Below are positions 22,111-33,200 of a stretch of DNA of 64,000 nt, piece after piece. The notes under the pieces are model-generated. The model saw only the letters and a program-made list of their open reading frames with translations, made no database searches and was not told where the DNA came from. Within the stretch, counting starts at the first letter, position 1. Each line of letters begins with the position of its first letter. Source of the stretch: Albula goreensis (Eukaryota > Chordata > Actinopteri > Albuliformes > Albulidae); contig CM040751.1 of the NCBI GenBank assembly GCA_022829145.1, positions 1,928,864-1,992,863 of the forward strand. Direction: 5' to 3'. Both the position numbers and the translations under genes were made by a program.

Positions 22111-25091
22111 AACTTACACAAGCCTCCATCTCCTGAGCAGCGGTTGAGCTGTAAGGCTATGGTTTATGCCGCTATCACGGGGTGTCTCCATGGCAATGGG
22201 GGGGGGGTCATGCTCGCCTGGGGGCATTTTTGGCGTAGACGCAACAGCTCCACATTGGGGGGGGATTGGATTCACAGGTGCCTCCACCTGCGGAGCCCCC
22301 GATCGAGTATGGGATCGGTCGACAGCATTTTTTATGATTAAAAACCCTTAGGCCAACACTGAGAAGGAGTGGGGGGGTGATTGGAAGATGATGAGGGGAA
22401 AGAAAGAGAGGAAGAGAGAGGGGGAGAGAGAGAGAGGATGAAATCCTGTGATGGAATGGATTGGTGGAGGGTGGCAGCCTGATCCAGTCCGGATTTAGCC
22501 CAGGCAGGAGTGCATAAAGAGGACCCACTGCCGTTTGATCCTGAAAGCCCCAATTAAAACCAACCCTGCAGCTTAGAGCAGGTTGGCAGCGGAATGCATG
22601 ATGAGTGCAGTAGACTGTCATCTGGATTAATTGGTGGGAAAAAAACTCCATTTAAAAAGCTAAAAACAAAGCTACATCGAGTGTCAGCTGGTTTTAAAGA
22701 CGGGCTCATTTTGCAGGGTTGAATTTGGGACTGCTGTGCTGCTGGTTTTCTCTGCCTCTTAGCACAAAGTGTCTGTGTGTGTCCCTAGGACTACCCCGAG
22801 GGTCCGTTCACCTTTGTTGGCTCATTCCTCATTAAAAATGCTGCAGCTTCCCCAGCGGCCTTTCGCTTAAACATTGCGCAACTGTGGTGTGTGAGAGCAG
22901 AGCCATCTGTTGGCCAACATGTGCACTGCAGCTGTGGAGAAAACAGCAAAGATGTGGGCTATAATATCAGCCCAAGCTTCAGCCACGCATCATGGAAAGC
23001 TGTTTTCAGTGACCTTGTCCTCTCACAAGCCTTCCCTGACCGCCATGCTAAACTCAATATATCCCATGATGAATCTGGAGAAATAGGCTTGTGTGGTCCT
23101 TTGTGTGGACTGTGCAGTACTAAGGCCACAGCGTGGGTAGCTTACACTGCTCTTCAGTAGCCTGGCAGTCCTTTAACATTATGCAACAAGGGAGCTGTTT
23201 GTGACCTGGGGATAGGCAAGACTGGCATCTGATTGGTCTAGCTTCCAGAGATGTGGGGGTACCAGCATTTCTGTATTGGGTCGCTATCCCACTTACCAAC
23301 ATAGTCACATTTTGTGTTCCCGGTTATCTTAGACTTTCGTTCCTCAGCGTTGAGAGTAGTTTGTCTTTCCCTCTGCGTTGTTCACCTGGTTAGATATTAC
23401 ACATAAATTCAAAAATGGGCTTGTACAATGTGAGATTTTAAGCCTAAAATGTGCAAATTGGGCCAATTGATAGGTTATCCATTGCCAATTTGAGAGCACA
23501 GAACATATGCCGTGCTGTGAGGCCTGGTGGCCCCATTCAGACCAATAGAAATCGAGGCCGAGGCCTTGCCTCCTACAATCCACATGGAAATGAATGAGGT
23601 GTGCAATCAGAACGGCTGCAAAGTATACACAGCCTTACATGACATGGATTCGTTTGGTTCTGTTCGAAGAATTCAGGAATTTAAAATACCCCCTTCCTGC
23701 ATTGTTCTGGAAGGTTCTGAATGGTGTGGCAGTTTTTATTTTAACCGGTTAACTATCCGAGGCACTTGTTCTCAGCATGGAAACACTTGATCGATTCATG
23801 GGAGATTTTTTTGTATTAGGTCAGCCATAAAGAGACATTTTTGGGAGATTTATTTTGTGGGAGACGGTGGGTTTTGCTACCTGTGAATTATCAGCGTGAC
23901 ATTGGGAAACGGCACTTTTCCATTTTGTGTTTAGGAATAGATTTTGTTGTGGATGAAGGTGGGTGGGGTGCGTGTGTATGCTGTGGGTGTGTCAGGAACG
24001 CTGATATTAGAAATGAGCCTGCGTTCGTCTGACCTGCTGGACCCCGGAGCCAGGCGTGTCGCTGGAGTCCAGCTCGCGTTTTCCACAGCGGGGCCAATGC
24101 TGCAGCTCTGGGGGGGTCTCTTTGGAGTGTAGTTACGAAATGCACTCACACAACTACAGAAAGCTGTGCGCTCTGGAAAACCAGACCTCCGTGTAGCCAA
24201 AAGAGTCAGTGTAACTCTTACCTGAAGAAGCCCCGCTTGCACCCGAACCGAGGAGAGAGCGCTCACCCTTGCTGCTTTTCCCTGGTTATCTTTACTGTGG
24301 CCCTGACCACAGGCTATAGGTTTATTTTTATGTTGGGAGGCGAGCGGAATGTCATGCCGAGATTGAAGGGAAGGGTGTGTGGGGGGGCATGGGCATGTGC
24401 GTGGGGGGCGTGTGTGTTGGCGTGTGTGGGGGTGGAGCTATGGGGATCAGGAAACTTCCGGTACTTTCTTGAATGCCTGTCGAGCATTCCCTGTGTATAT
24501 CAATGCATTAACACAAAACAGACTCTCCACACAGATGAGGACAGTGCAGAAACGGGCAAGAGGGAGAAAAATAAACGATAAAAATGGAAAACAATTGTAT
24601 TAAAATGTGACATTGGTTCAGCAATCTTACGTGGCTGCATCACTTTGTTTTTCTTTATTTTTGCAACAATGGTGACAGATTGTTAAGTTAAATGAAAAAA
24701 AAAAAACAAGAAAACTATATTCAAATGGTTGTTTATTTGTATGTTAGGGGTCTAACACTTTTGCCCTTTAGTCGATGGTGATAGAAAACATTTCTTTTAA
24801 TGTTTTATTTTATTAATTAAAACAAACCATTTTTTAACAATTTTGTGAATGGTGTTGAGGCCAATTCAGTATAGTGCATGATTTACAACCGAGCAAATGG
24901 GAGAGCTCTGCTGCTCTCGGTATTTAAAAAAAAAAAAATAAAATGATGAAAAAATAAAAATGAAAAAACAAATGAAGTAAAACAAAAAGATACAACAACA
25001 AAAATCGTTATTATTTGCTAAAAGTATGGTAATTTGTCTCAATGGGAATGGTGTACAAACATTACGGCCTTATGTGACCTGTATCATAGTT

Positions 25092-25097
25092 AATAAA
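25092..25097 (+). terminator. arhgap35: Polyadenylation signal AATAAA, probable arhgap35 end
   Basis: AATAAA in TTAATAAATCAATCTTG, followed about 20-45 bases later by a T/GT-rich stretch (CCTGTCTGTCTTTGTTTTC) typical of a downstream element, and preceded by AU-rich sequence. It is the best-placed signal after the arhgap35 stop codon. Cleavage would fall near 25110-25120. Confidence 0.6.
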
Positions 25098-25115
25098 TCA
25101 ATCTTGTAAAGTCTG

Positions 25116-26069
25116 CCTCCTGTCTGTCTTTGTTTTCTTTCCATTTTTCTGAGCAACGTGTGCATCTGTGACCATTTTGGTTGAGCTAAAGGAAAAGACA
25201 CATGTAGTCTGTCGGCTTCAGAGCTACTAAATGGACTTCACCTCCCAAGAGCCCCTTTTCTAAACTGTGTTCACAGTAGTGTGATCACATGTGTCCAGTT
25301 TGCACCCATAGAAGCAGCACCGGCAGACCCTCACAATGCCCTCCACCAGAGGTTTGTTTTTAAAGGCCAGAAAAAGTCAGGTTTTTTTATCTCGAGGTGA
25401 ATTTAATAGTTGGAATGCACCATAGTGTTAATGGGTAGTGAAGTCCAGCGCCGCAGGATATGGAACACTGTAATTCATTGAGCTCTGCTTAATCACTACA
25501 GTTCCCATCAACATCTCCAGTGGTAGGCTGCCCTGAAGCTGCCCGTCCAAAATAGAACAGTATCCAAAACTGGTTGAGCATTAATTTCCATCTCAGTCAA
25601 AACAGCTCTGGGTTTGTAATCGTACTACAGCATTGAAAGGAGACCAGGCTAAACTCTTGATGTTCAGAGGGATGTTGTCATTGTAAAGACTTTTGATGCA
25701 TCAGCTTCACATTTTCTCACTCAGTTCTCATGGACAGCGTGACGGGCTGTTAATTTCTCCTTTGCAGGAACACGTTGAGTGACTGGGTGTGGGCAGGCTG
25801 CCTGCAATAGCTATGCCGGGAATGCAATATTACAGCACAATGACTGCGCAGCTCAACCTGCAGTCCTACAGCACAATGACTGCGCAACACATGGTGCTAC
25901 AGCACGGTTGACTGCACAGCTGCAGTCCTACTGAGGCGAGTCTTCAGCCTGCCCTGGGAAACCGGCAATTAATCGGCTGTCCTGACGATAAAACGGGCAA
26001 AACAGAGAGACATCAAGACTGAGAGGTGTGAGTATGCTGGGGGTGGAGGGAGGGGTCTATGTTAGCAGG
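25116..26069. other. Intergenic, nothing recognised
   Basis: Unique-looking noncoding sequence between the probable arhgap35 end and the L2 remnant. No exon, RNA gene or repeat array was recognised. Confidence 0.6.
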
Positions 26070-28330
26070 TCGGAAAGATCGAGCCAAAAGGTGATGAAGG
26101 GAGGTGAACCTGCATGCTTTAGCTGGTTAAACACAACTTGTGCTGTAGCGTTTCCCATTAGCTGAAGGGGTTTTACAGCACAAGCAGGGAGACCAGCATG
26201 AAGGGAGTTGCAGTTGTCCAGCTGTGAGAACGAGGGCCTAGACCAGGAGCTGGGTGGTATACGACGTCAGGAGGGGGCGGATACCGATGTTGTACAGAAG
26301 GAACCTGCATGTGCAAGATACCTCTGCCTTATGGGGAGAGAGGGGGAGTTTGTTATCTGGAGTTACTCCCAGGCTTTGACAGAGGAACAGATCTGACTGG
26401 GGTCCCATGTGACCTCAACATTGAGGGAGAGGTCTGGAAACGGACAGGACTTACCAAGAATGTATAGATCCTCAGTCTCAGCCAGGGTGAGCTTCAAACG
26501 ATGGGTCACCATCCAGTGCGAAACGTCTTTGAGGCAAAATTAAATGTACAGATCCAAGGGGTACACCTGTGGGAAGCTCATGACCACATGCCAGTCCACC
26601 ACAGAAAACCCTGAGGGATCGTCCAGAGAGGTAGGACTTAATCCACTGAGGCTCTATACCACAGATCCCAAGTGTGACCAAAATGGAGAGGAGGAGCGAA
26701 TAAGCCACAGTGTCGAATGCAGCGGAGGGGTCCAGTAAGTTAAGAAGTGAAGAGAGGGAGGATGCTTTTGCAGTCTGAAGTATGCTAGTGACTGAGAGGA
26801 GGGCGGTCTCAGTGGAGGGAGGAGCACTAAAACCCAATTAGAAAGGGTCAAGGAGGTTGCTTTGGGAGAGACAGTGAGAGCTGGTTGGATATGGTCCATT
26901 CCAGGGTTTTAGTCTAATTCTGTATGACAGAATGAGACTAAACAGTGGTCCAGGGATTGTTTCCTCTGTAGTGAGTTACTGTAGCCTCTTTGATTACCGA
27001 GGGTATGCAATCTCATGATCTGGAAGAGAAGAGAAGCTGGAAAGTGAAGGACGAGAGTGGGATGGGTGGGTAGAGTCAGCTTCAGGGGTGGAGGAGGGGT
27101 GGGAAGGTGGTGACTCATGGAAGGAGCTGCGGATGTCTGCAGTCTCCTTCCTGAAGATGTCAGCGAAGTCATCTGCAGAGAGAGCAGAGGAGAGTCAAGA
27201 GGATTGGAGAACAGTCTAGCTGGATTTTTTTTAAGCTGGGAAAAAAAAAAGATCTTTGCAGAAGTGACACTTGAGGAGACAGCAGAGAGAAGCGCTTGAC
27301 AGGAGGACAGATCGCTAGGCAGTGGCTTTCCTCCATTTCCTCTCAGCAGCACAGAGCGTGATCCTGTTGTCTTAGAGGGTATCAGAAAGCAAGGGAGCAG
27401 GAGAATCAAAATACAAGCAGACAAAGAGAATCCATGGCTGAAGGGAGTGATGAGAACTATATGGTGACAGCATAGTCTACAGAAAGACCAGAGAATAAGT
27501 CATGGGGTGGAAGAGAAGTTAGAAATGTAAAGACCGCATAGCAGGTGACATGTTCCTGAGGTTGGATTGGTATATGACAGGAGTCACAGAGGATGGGTGG
27601 GCAGGAAGACAGACCGATACAAAGAAGTGGTCAGAAAGATGAAGGGGTGTGACCTCAAGAGAGGAGGTGGAGTAGGCAAGCTGATTTCCTGCCCTGTGTG
27701 TGGGGAGCGACGTTGCCAGGAAGTAAACAGAGTGAAGGAGGGGAGGAACAAAGATATACTGTGAACTGTCCAGGTAAATACTCAAACCCCCAAACAAGCA
27801 ATCTTGGTGGATCCATCTGAGAAAGATGTGCAAGTCGAGGACCAGGTGGCCTGCAAATGGCAACAACTTACAATCTGTAGGGGTTAGTAAAATGAACAGC
27901 ATAGAATTCAAAAGAAGATATTGAGAGGTGAGAGCGGGAGGGAGCAGAAAATGTACAAAGCTTAGATGAGCAGGCCAGTCCCACCATTGTAGCCAGCCAG
28001 GCAACGTGTGTGGGGGAAGGAGTAGGCAGCGAAGAGGGCTGCCTGGGTGGCTGTGTTGTCTGGGGTGATCCAAATTTCAGTGAGGGCAAAGAACTGAAGG
28101 GAAAGATGGGAGATGTAGGCCGTGATGAAGTCTGTCTTCCAAATAACAGACTGGCAGGTCCTCGGACCTCCTGTGATGGGTGTGATCTCTAAGACAGCCA
28201 GTGGAGGGTAAGTGAGGATGGCTGCAAAGTTGAGCCCATTTCCTGCTAATGACATGAACTGGAATTTGAAGCTGACACATGGTGCACTGAATATACTCCC
28301 TCCATGGACTCTCACAGGCTGTTATTATCA
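26070..28330 (-). mobile_element. Degraded L2-clade (Maui-like) LINE, endonuclease and RT remnants
   Basis: Read on the - strand from 28330 down, fragments occur in the order of an L2 ORF2. First comes an apurinic-like endonuclease (ALTEIWITPDNTATQAAL near 28100; LHLSDHFFVS with the catalytic SDH at 27627-27635). Then a linker (LLSAVSSSVTSAK near 27260), then the reverse transcriptase with motif A (DPSAAFDTV near 26720), WIKSYLSGRSLRVF and motif B (LPTGVPLGSV near 26560). Then HWMVTHRLKLTLAETEDLYI (about 26460-26520) and C-terminal pieces (CNSLHAGLPACAVKPLQL near 26190). The YADD motif between B and the HWMVTH segment is missing through an internal deletion. Several frameshifts and stops are present. 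The 3' end of the ORF and the 3' UTR are absent. Non-functional. Confidence 0.85.
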
Positions 28331-28443
28331 TCCCCTTTGACCTCTGACCTTTGACCACATGAATCCCTCTCCCTTCATAAGGACAATGCGGAGCAATAAT
28401 TTGCATGAATCTAAATTTTACACATTTTTTAACAAATCTTTTT

Positions 28444-28483
28444 AACAATCACTGATATTGAATGACAAATATCAGTGATTGTT
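28444..28483. repeat. Perfect inverted repeat (16-bp arms)
   Basis: The arms at 28444-28459 and 28468-28483 (AACAATCACTGATATT and its complement) enclose an 8-nt loop, about 110 bases from the outer edge of the L2 remnant. It may mark a small palindromic insertion. Confidence 0.8.
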
Positions 28484-28744
28484 TTGATTTTGATTTTTTA
28501 TGGATGTATGTTTAGCAAACTTGACCAACTGGCTTGAAACATTTTTTGAACAGCAGAGCGTTTCATTTCATAAGAAGACAAAAGCAGAACAGTGCGTTAA
28601 AACAGCTGAAACTAGAGGTATTTGAAACTTTTTGCTGAAAACATCTGATACTTTAGTATTAGCTTCTCAATAGCCACAGGTTCAAACTGTTGTCCTCATA
28701 TGTCAGACAGCCATCCATGTCTCACCAGGGAAAGCAAATTAGCT

Positions 28745-28776
<32 letters not shown>

Positions 28777-29848
28777 CAGATGGATCAAGCAGAATCGTTC
28801 ACTTAATCGTTCTTACCACCTGTAGGATTTATTTTCACAAAATGTGCGTGTGAATAACTTACGGAATTTCATCATACATATTTGTATAATTAGGATTTTT
28901 ATCAGGGAAACAAGATCATTATTTGTAATTAACATGGCTATTGGCATTAAACCTATCAGGCTCAAGCGATAGCGATCACTGACGGTTTGGTTCTTAGACA
29001 TTGATCATTGCTACTTGTGACTGTTTTTAAATATTAAGAGGATTCTATATAATCGGTTTATTAGAATTAATTTTGGCATTTCATAAGCGTGACATTTTTG
29101 GGTACAAATCTTCATAAGCTATTACCTTCAACAGCTCTCTGATGTTTTTTAAAGCTGTTTCCAGTAGACGGCGCTCTCGTCATATAAAATTGAGACGCCA
29201 GTCTATTCTGTGGGAAGTATAGTTAAAATGAACCTTTACAGGCGTCCGCTGAGATCCAAATCTGATGGTTAAAATCAATTGACGTGCAAAAGGAACATCC
29301 TAGTTTCACCCCGAATATTAAACCCTGGCTTTTATCCAGTGTGAATCCAGCCCCTACCAGCCGTAAAACTAAAATGTCAACTTTAGACAATTAAAGGAAC
29401 ATCGAAGTGGGGTTCGCTAACCTCGCATGACATCAAGCTGCTGTTTGTGCAAAACGCATTTTACACCATAACACAAAAATCGTCTATAAGTGTCCATGTT
29501 CCGTGTGAATCGAAAAAGTTTTGCCACTTTGCCGTATGCTCATGTTGAGTCTTGGCACGTAACTCCTTCCATCCGTGTCTGTTAGTCATCGCTGTGGCTA
29601 TTGAATTCAGATGCGCGGGTCCGGAAGCCGCTGGGTCATCGCCACAGGTGGAGATGGTCTGATCGGTACAACCAACGGACCCTGACTCGGTCCTGATCAT
29701 TTTCATCGATGATTTTAGGAAACCCCATTTCCCTTAAGGTGGGTATTGATTCTTTTTTGTTCCTGTGGTATTTCACTATTGATAGTTACCTCGATTGATG
29801 AAGAGACCGGGGGGCTATTGACCATTTGAAAGTGAGATGTGCATATTG

Positions 29849-29850
<2 letters not shown>

Positions 29851-29937
<87 letters not shown>

Positions 29938-29960
29938 TGAGAGTGAGTGAGTGAGTGAGT
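29851..29960. repeat. (GT)n(GA)n compound microsatellite
   Basis: An uninterrupted GT run of about 77 nt followed by GA and GTGA repeats. Confidence 0.97.
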
Positions 29961-30139
29961 GTGTATTTGAGGCAGGTATTTGAGGGCCATGGGGCGCAGG
30001 TTTGAGGGCAGAAGAGTACTTCACCAACAGTTTATCAGACAACTGTTTTGGATTCACAACAAGTAAATCCAAAGAGTCCCTGAAATTTTTTGGTTCTGTT
30101 AAACTGTGTGTTTTTTATTTGTTAGAGAGTGCAGGCAAA

Positions 30140-30265
30140 CGATTTTAAATCGGCTAATTTAGCTCATACTGTAATAAATGCAGGGACTGCATGGGCCAGC
30201 AGCTCTGATGGAAGCTGTCGGTTTATCAGGCTAATTAACACAGCTAATCGGTGTTTTTATGGGGA
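30140..30265. promoter_or_regulatory. Candidate conserved noncoding element
   Basis: Non-repetitive sequence with repeated homeodomain-type cores (CGGCTAATTTAGC, GGCTAATTAACACAGCTAATC) and a GCAGGGACTGCATG palindromic stretch. The texture resembles developmental enhancers. Conservation is not tested. Confidence 0.25.
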
Positions 30266-33200
30266 CACAAAATGGGTGTTTTAAAACAGGGCTGTGACCC
30301 GAGGTAAATTAGAGGCATTTCATTGCTGAAAATTTAGCATATGATAAAGATGAAGACTCTCTTTGCCCTGGTTTTCAAAGTTAGGTCATGGTGAAAGCTG
30401 ACAAAGTTAAAAAAAGATGTTCTTTCCAAAATCAAAACAATATAGATGGTTATGAGAGCAGCTGCTTCACTGTTTAGGTCCACTAAAACGAGTGTTCTAA
30501 ACTAATACACCATATTGTTTTGGTTTCTCGTGATCCAGTCAGTTAACTATATCCAAATTGTTTCAAACACACGGTTCCGCATGAGAGAAGTGGTATAAAC
30601 GGAGCTTATTGTTATGAAATATTGTTATGCTACAACACAAAATACTTCACTCATGCTGTCTCTATAAACATGTTTCTTGAATGTCTATCAAAACAAAAAA
30701 CTACACATGCTGTCTGTACCCCTGAGTTAAACAATCAGCATGATAAATAATGGTAATGGGTAATGTAGTCCACTGTACACTCCTGTTTCTGGGTGCCACT
30801 CCTATATTTCATTGTTTCCTCTGAAGAACAGGTTGTGGGTGTTGCGAGATGTGGTGTGAGAATGACCTTACCGTATTAAAAATATTCTCACCAGCCATGG
30901 TCACATGAGCTGCCATGGTTACTGTGTTCTCACTGTTGTTTTAGCATAAAGTACGTTCAGTAAATTTTAATTACTCTATGTTATGTTAGGAGACATTTTG
31001 TTAACAAATTACTCTTAAAATGTAGGCTTATTTTCTCACTGAGTTCACAAACCATTTACAAAAATGTAAATTGGCTTTTTTCTCAAGTAGTTATTTTGGA
31101 GGAGACTTGGAAAAGAGGTTGTTCCACGCTTTCTACAATGAAAAATTTGTGATGTTATTTTCTACTCTATATTTCCTGATTTATAAAAAATAAAAAAAAC
31201 GGTTGTACGTGTTTCCACATGTTAAAGCTTTATAAATGTGGCTCATTAAGTGGGAAAGTTCTGGAACTCCCGTGGAAATGCTGGGTTACCATGGCAGCCG
31301 TGAGCACACTGATCAGTATCAATCACATGATGAGATGATTGACAGGGACCTCCACTTGACAGAAATGACTCAGCAGTTTAAAAGCATGTATGAGTCAGCG
31401 TGAACTGTTTACCTCTCTCCTCTCTCCATATAGGACTATGGCCATTTAAGATGTCAATATTACACATGATTAGTCAGTTTAATTATACAGACTGATAAGG
31501 GCTTGCCTTTGTCCCCTTTTATTTTCTGTGTAATTTTTGTATAGTCTTTTCAGTTTCATTTAATTTCAGTGTTGTGGTAAATTACATATCCGTATGAAAT
31601 GTTTCTGTGATTGATGAAGTGTACATCTTAAAAGAAGCTCAAAGAGTCTGCCAGTGGGATAAGTGCACTGTTCGGCCATTCGCTTTCAGCATTTCACATC
31701 TGTTCTAAATTGCGTTGTGTTTTTTTTTTTTTACGTTGATGTGACGTTTATGTAATGTTTGTCACACTCGCGAAATTGTGTGTGTGCGGCGCGTTGTTCG
31801 ATCAGCCCCGAAGACCTGGGTTCAGAGACCCTTTCATGCGTGTCTGACAGTTTCAGGTTAGCCTCTCCCCTCTCCCTCCAGCCCCCCCCCGCCCCCTGGA
31901 GAGCAGTGCTCAGATGGAGGTGTTTGAGCCCCAAAGCCTTCCCATAATCCCTGGCATCGATCTCCCTGAGAATTTCCACCGCCGCTCAGCGGGCAGCCAA
32001 CGGGAACGATGGGCGCGGAACCCGCTCCTCTCTCAAGCCCCTTCGCCCCGCGGCCTGAGCTGCAGCTGGGAGATGAGGATGTGGCCGACTTCCTGTCTCC
32101 CAGAGCCCATTTCCTCTCCCCTGCTCTGGCTTTCGTGTGGTGCGTCTGTCCGCTTGGCAGAACGTGCCGGCAGTGGAGTGCTCTCACGTCCGTTACTGTG
32201 TATTTCAGATGAGAAGTGGTGGGGAGGGACACTGAGCTACGTGCCGCTGTCACAGATAATTTAAACTTACCAGATAATCAGCTCCTGCATTCCTTCCACT
32301 CTATCATCTCTCTTATCTGCCACAGATTCTGGGTGTGAAAGGAAGTTTTCTCGATGCTATTTAACTGCTCAGGGTGCCCATTGCCAGAATATCGTCCTTG
32401 ACCGTGCCCCTTAACGAATTTACCGAAGAGGCATTTAGTCCAAGTGTTTCTACTTTAGTTGCAAGTAGACAGAACTTTCAATGCGAGCTCATGGTCAAAC
32501 AGGTGCACGTATGGGAACCAAGCACCTCTCATGGCAAAGTATGAGCAGGGGTGTGTCCGCTGGGAGGGAATCGGCTGCTCCTTGCTGAGTGTGTGGGAGC
32601 AGGTCACTGCAGCAGAGCTGCTGCGTTTGATTGTAGAACTAAAAATGGCCTGCGCCGCATGTAAAATACGGTACAGTATGTACCTTTGAAAAGACCTGCG
32701 CCGTATGTACCATACCATATGGACTGTTCGGTTCTGATCTGGTTCTGCTGAGGTTCCCTTCCCCATCAGCCTCTCAGGTTTCGTTCTGCCATCACCCACT
32801 CAGTCGCTGTGAAAAAGACCTGCGGCGATGAAGACTCAAACCTGCGTATTTACCATAGGAAGATCTGTGAAAAGAGCAGACAGCTGACTGCGTCAGTGGG
32901 TTTCAGCCTCTCGGTCTGCCATCACCCACTCAGTGGCGATGACGAAGACTCAAAGCGAGGAAGATCAGCAGAGAATGGTCAGACGTCACTTCCCAGATTC
33001 TTCTTGTTAATGGGGTCGATGTGATTCATGAAAAGATCGCTGCCCCAACAGCCAATCACGCTTTCACACACGCACCTATAAGGTGTCCAAGAATGTGTCA
33101 ATATGCTTCTCACAAAAAGGATGTCTCTGCCGGAGATCAATGCTGTGTCCCTGGCAACCAAAATGAGAACTATAATGGCCATATCCTTTTGTCAAGGTGA

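Larger units (their letters stand above)
1..25115 (+). other. arhgap35: arhgap35 gene, 3' part (five last coding exons, introns, 3' UTR)
   Basis: Gene-level entry. Five exons with GT-AG borders join without frame error (exon lengths 142, 78, 132, 106 and 403 nt; 861 nt in all, 286 codons plus stop). The product is the C-terminal part of p190A RhoGAP, a cytosolic GTPase-activating protein that switches off RhoA at adhesions and the cell cortex. Human p190A has about 1,500 residues, so roughly 1,200 N-terminal residues lie upstream, in the family mostly in one giant exon. The paralogue arhgap5 is excluded by diagnostic stretches such as [30 protein letters not shown] and [16 protein letters not shown]. 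Teleosts keep two copies (a and b), and this window does not tell which one this is. The 3' limit rests on the polyadenylation signal near 25.09 kb and is an inference. Confidence 0.93.
19742..25115 (+). other. arhgap35: Probable arhgap35 3' UTR
   Basis: From the stop codon to the signal near 25.09 kb. ARHGAP35 transcripts have 3' UTRs of several kilobases in other vertebrates, and the last 500 bases here are AU-rich, as is usual for a 3' UTR end. It contains a CA microsatellite (20054-20145), three 43-bp repeats (20650-20785), a short stretch resembling a Ty3/gypsy reverse transcriptase motif on the - strand (21677-21703), and purine-rich DNA near 22380-22440. Earlier AATAAA hexamers at 20400 and 21516 could give shorter forms. 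The extent is inferred and needs transcript data. Confidence 0.55.

Noticed and set aside
24699..24711. Internal A-runs (also near 24926 and 28749) as retrogene poly(A) tails
   Set aside because: No adjacent processed coding sequence or target-site duplication.
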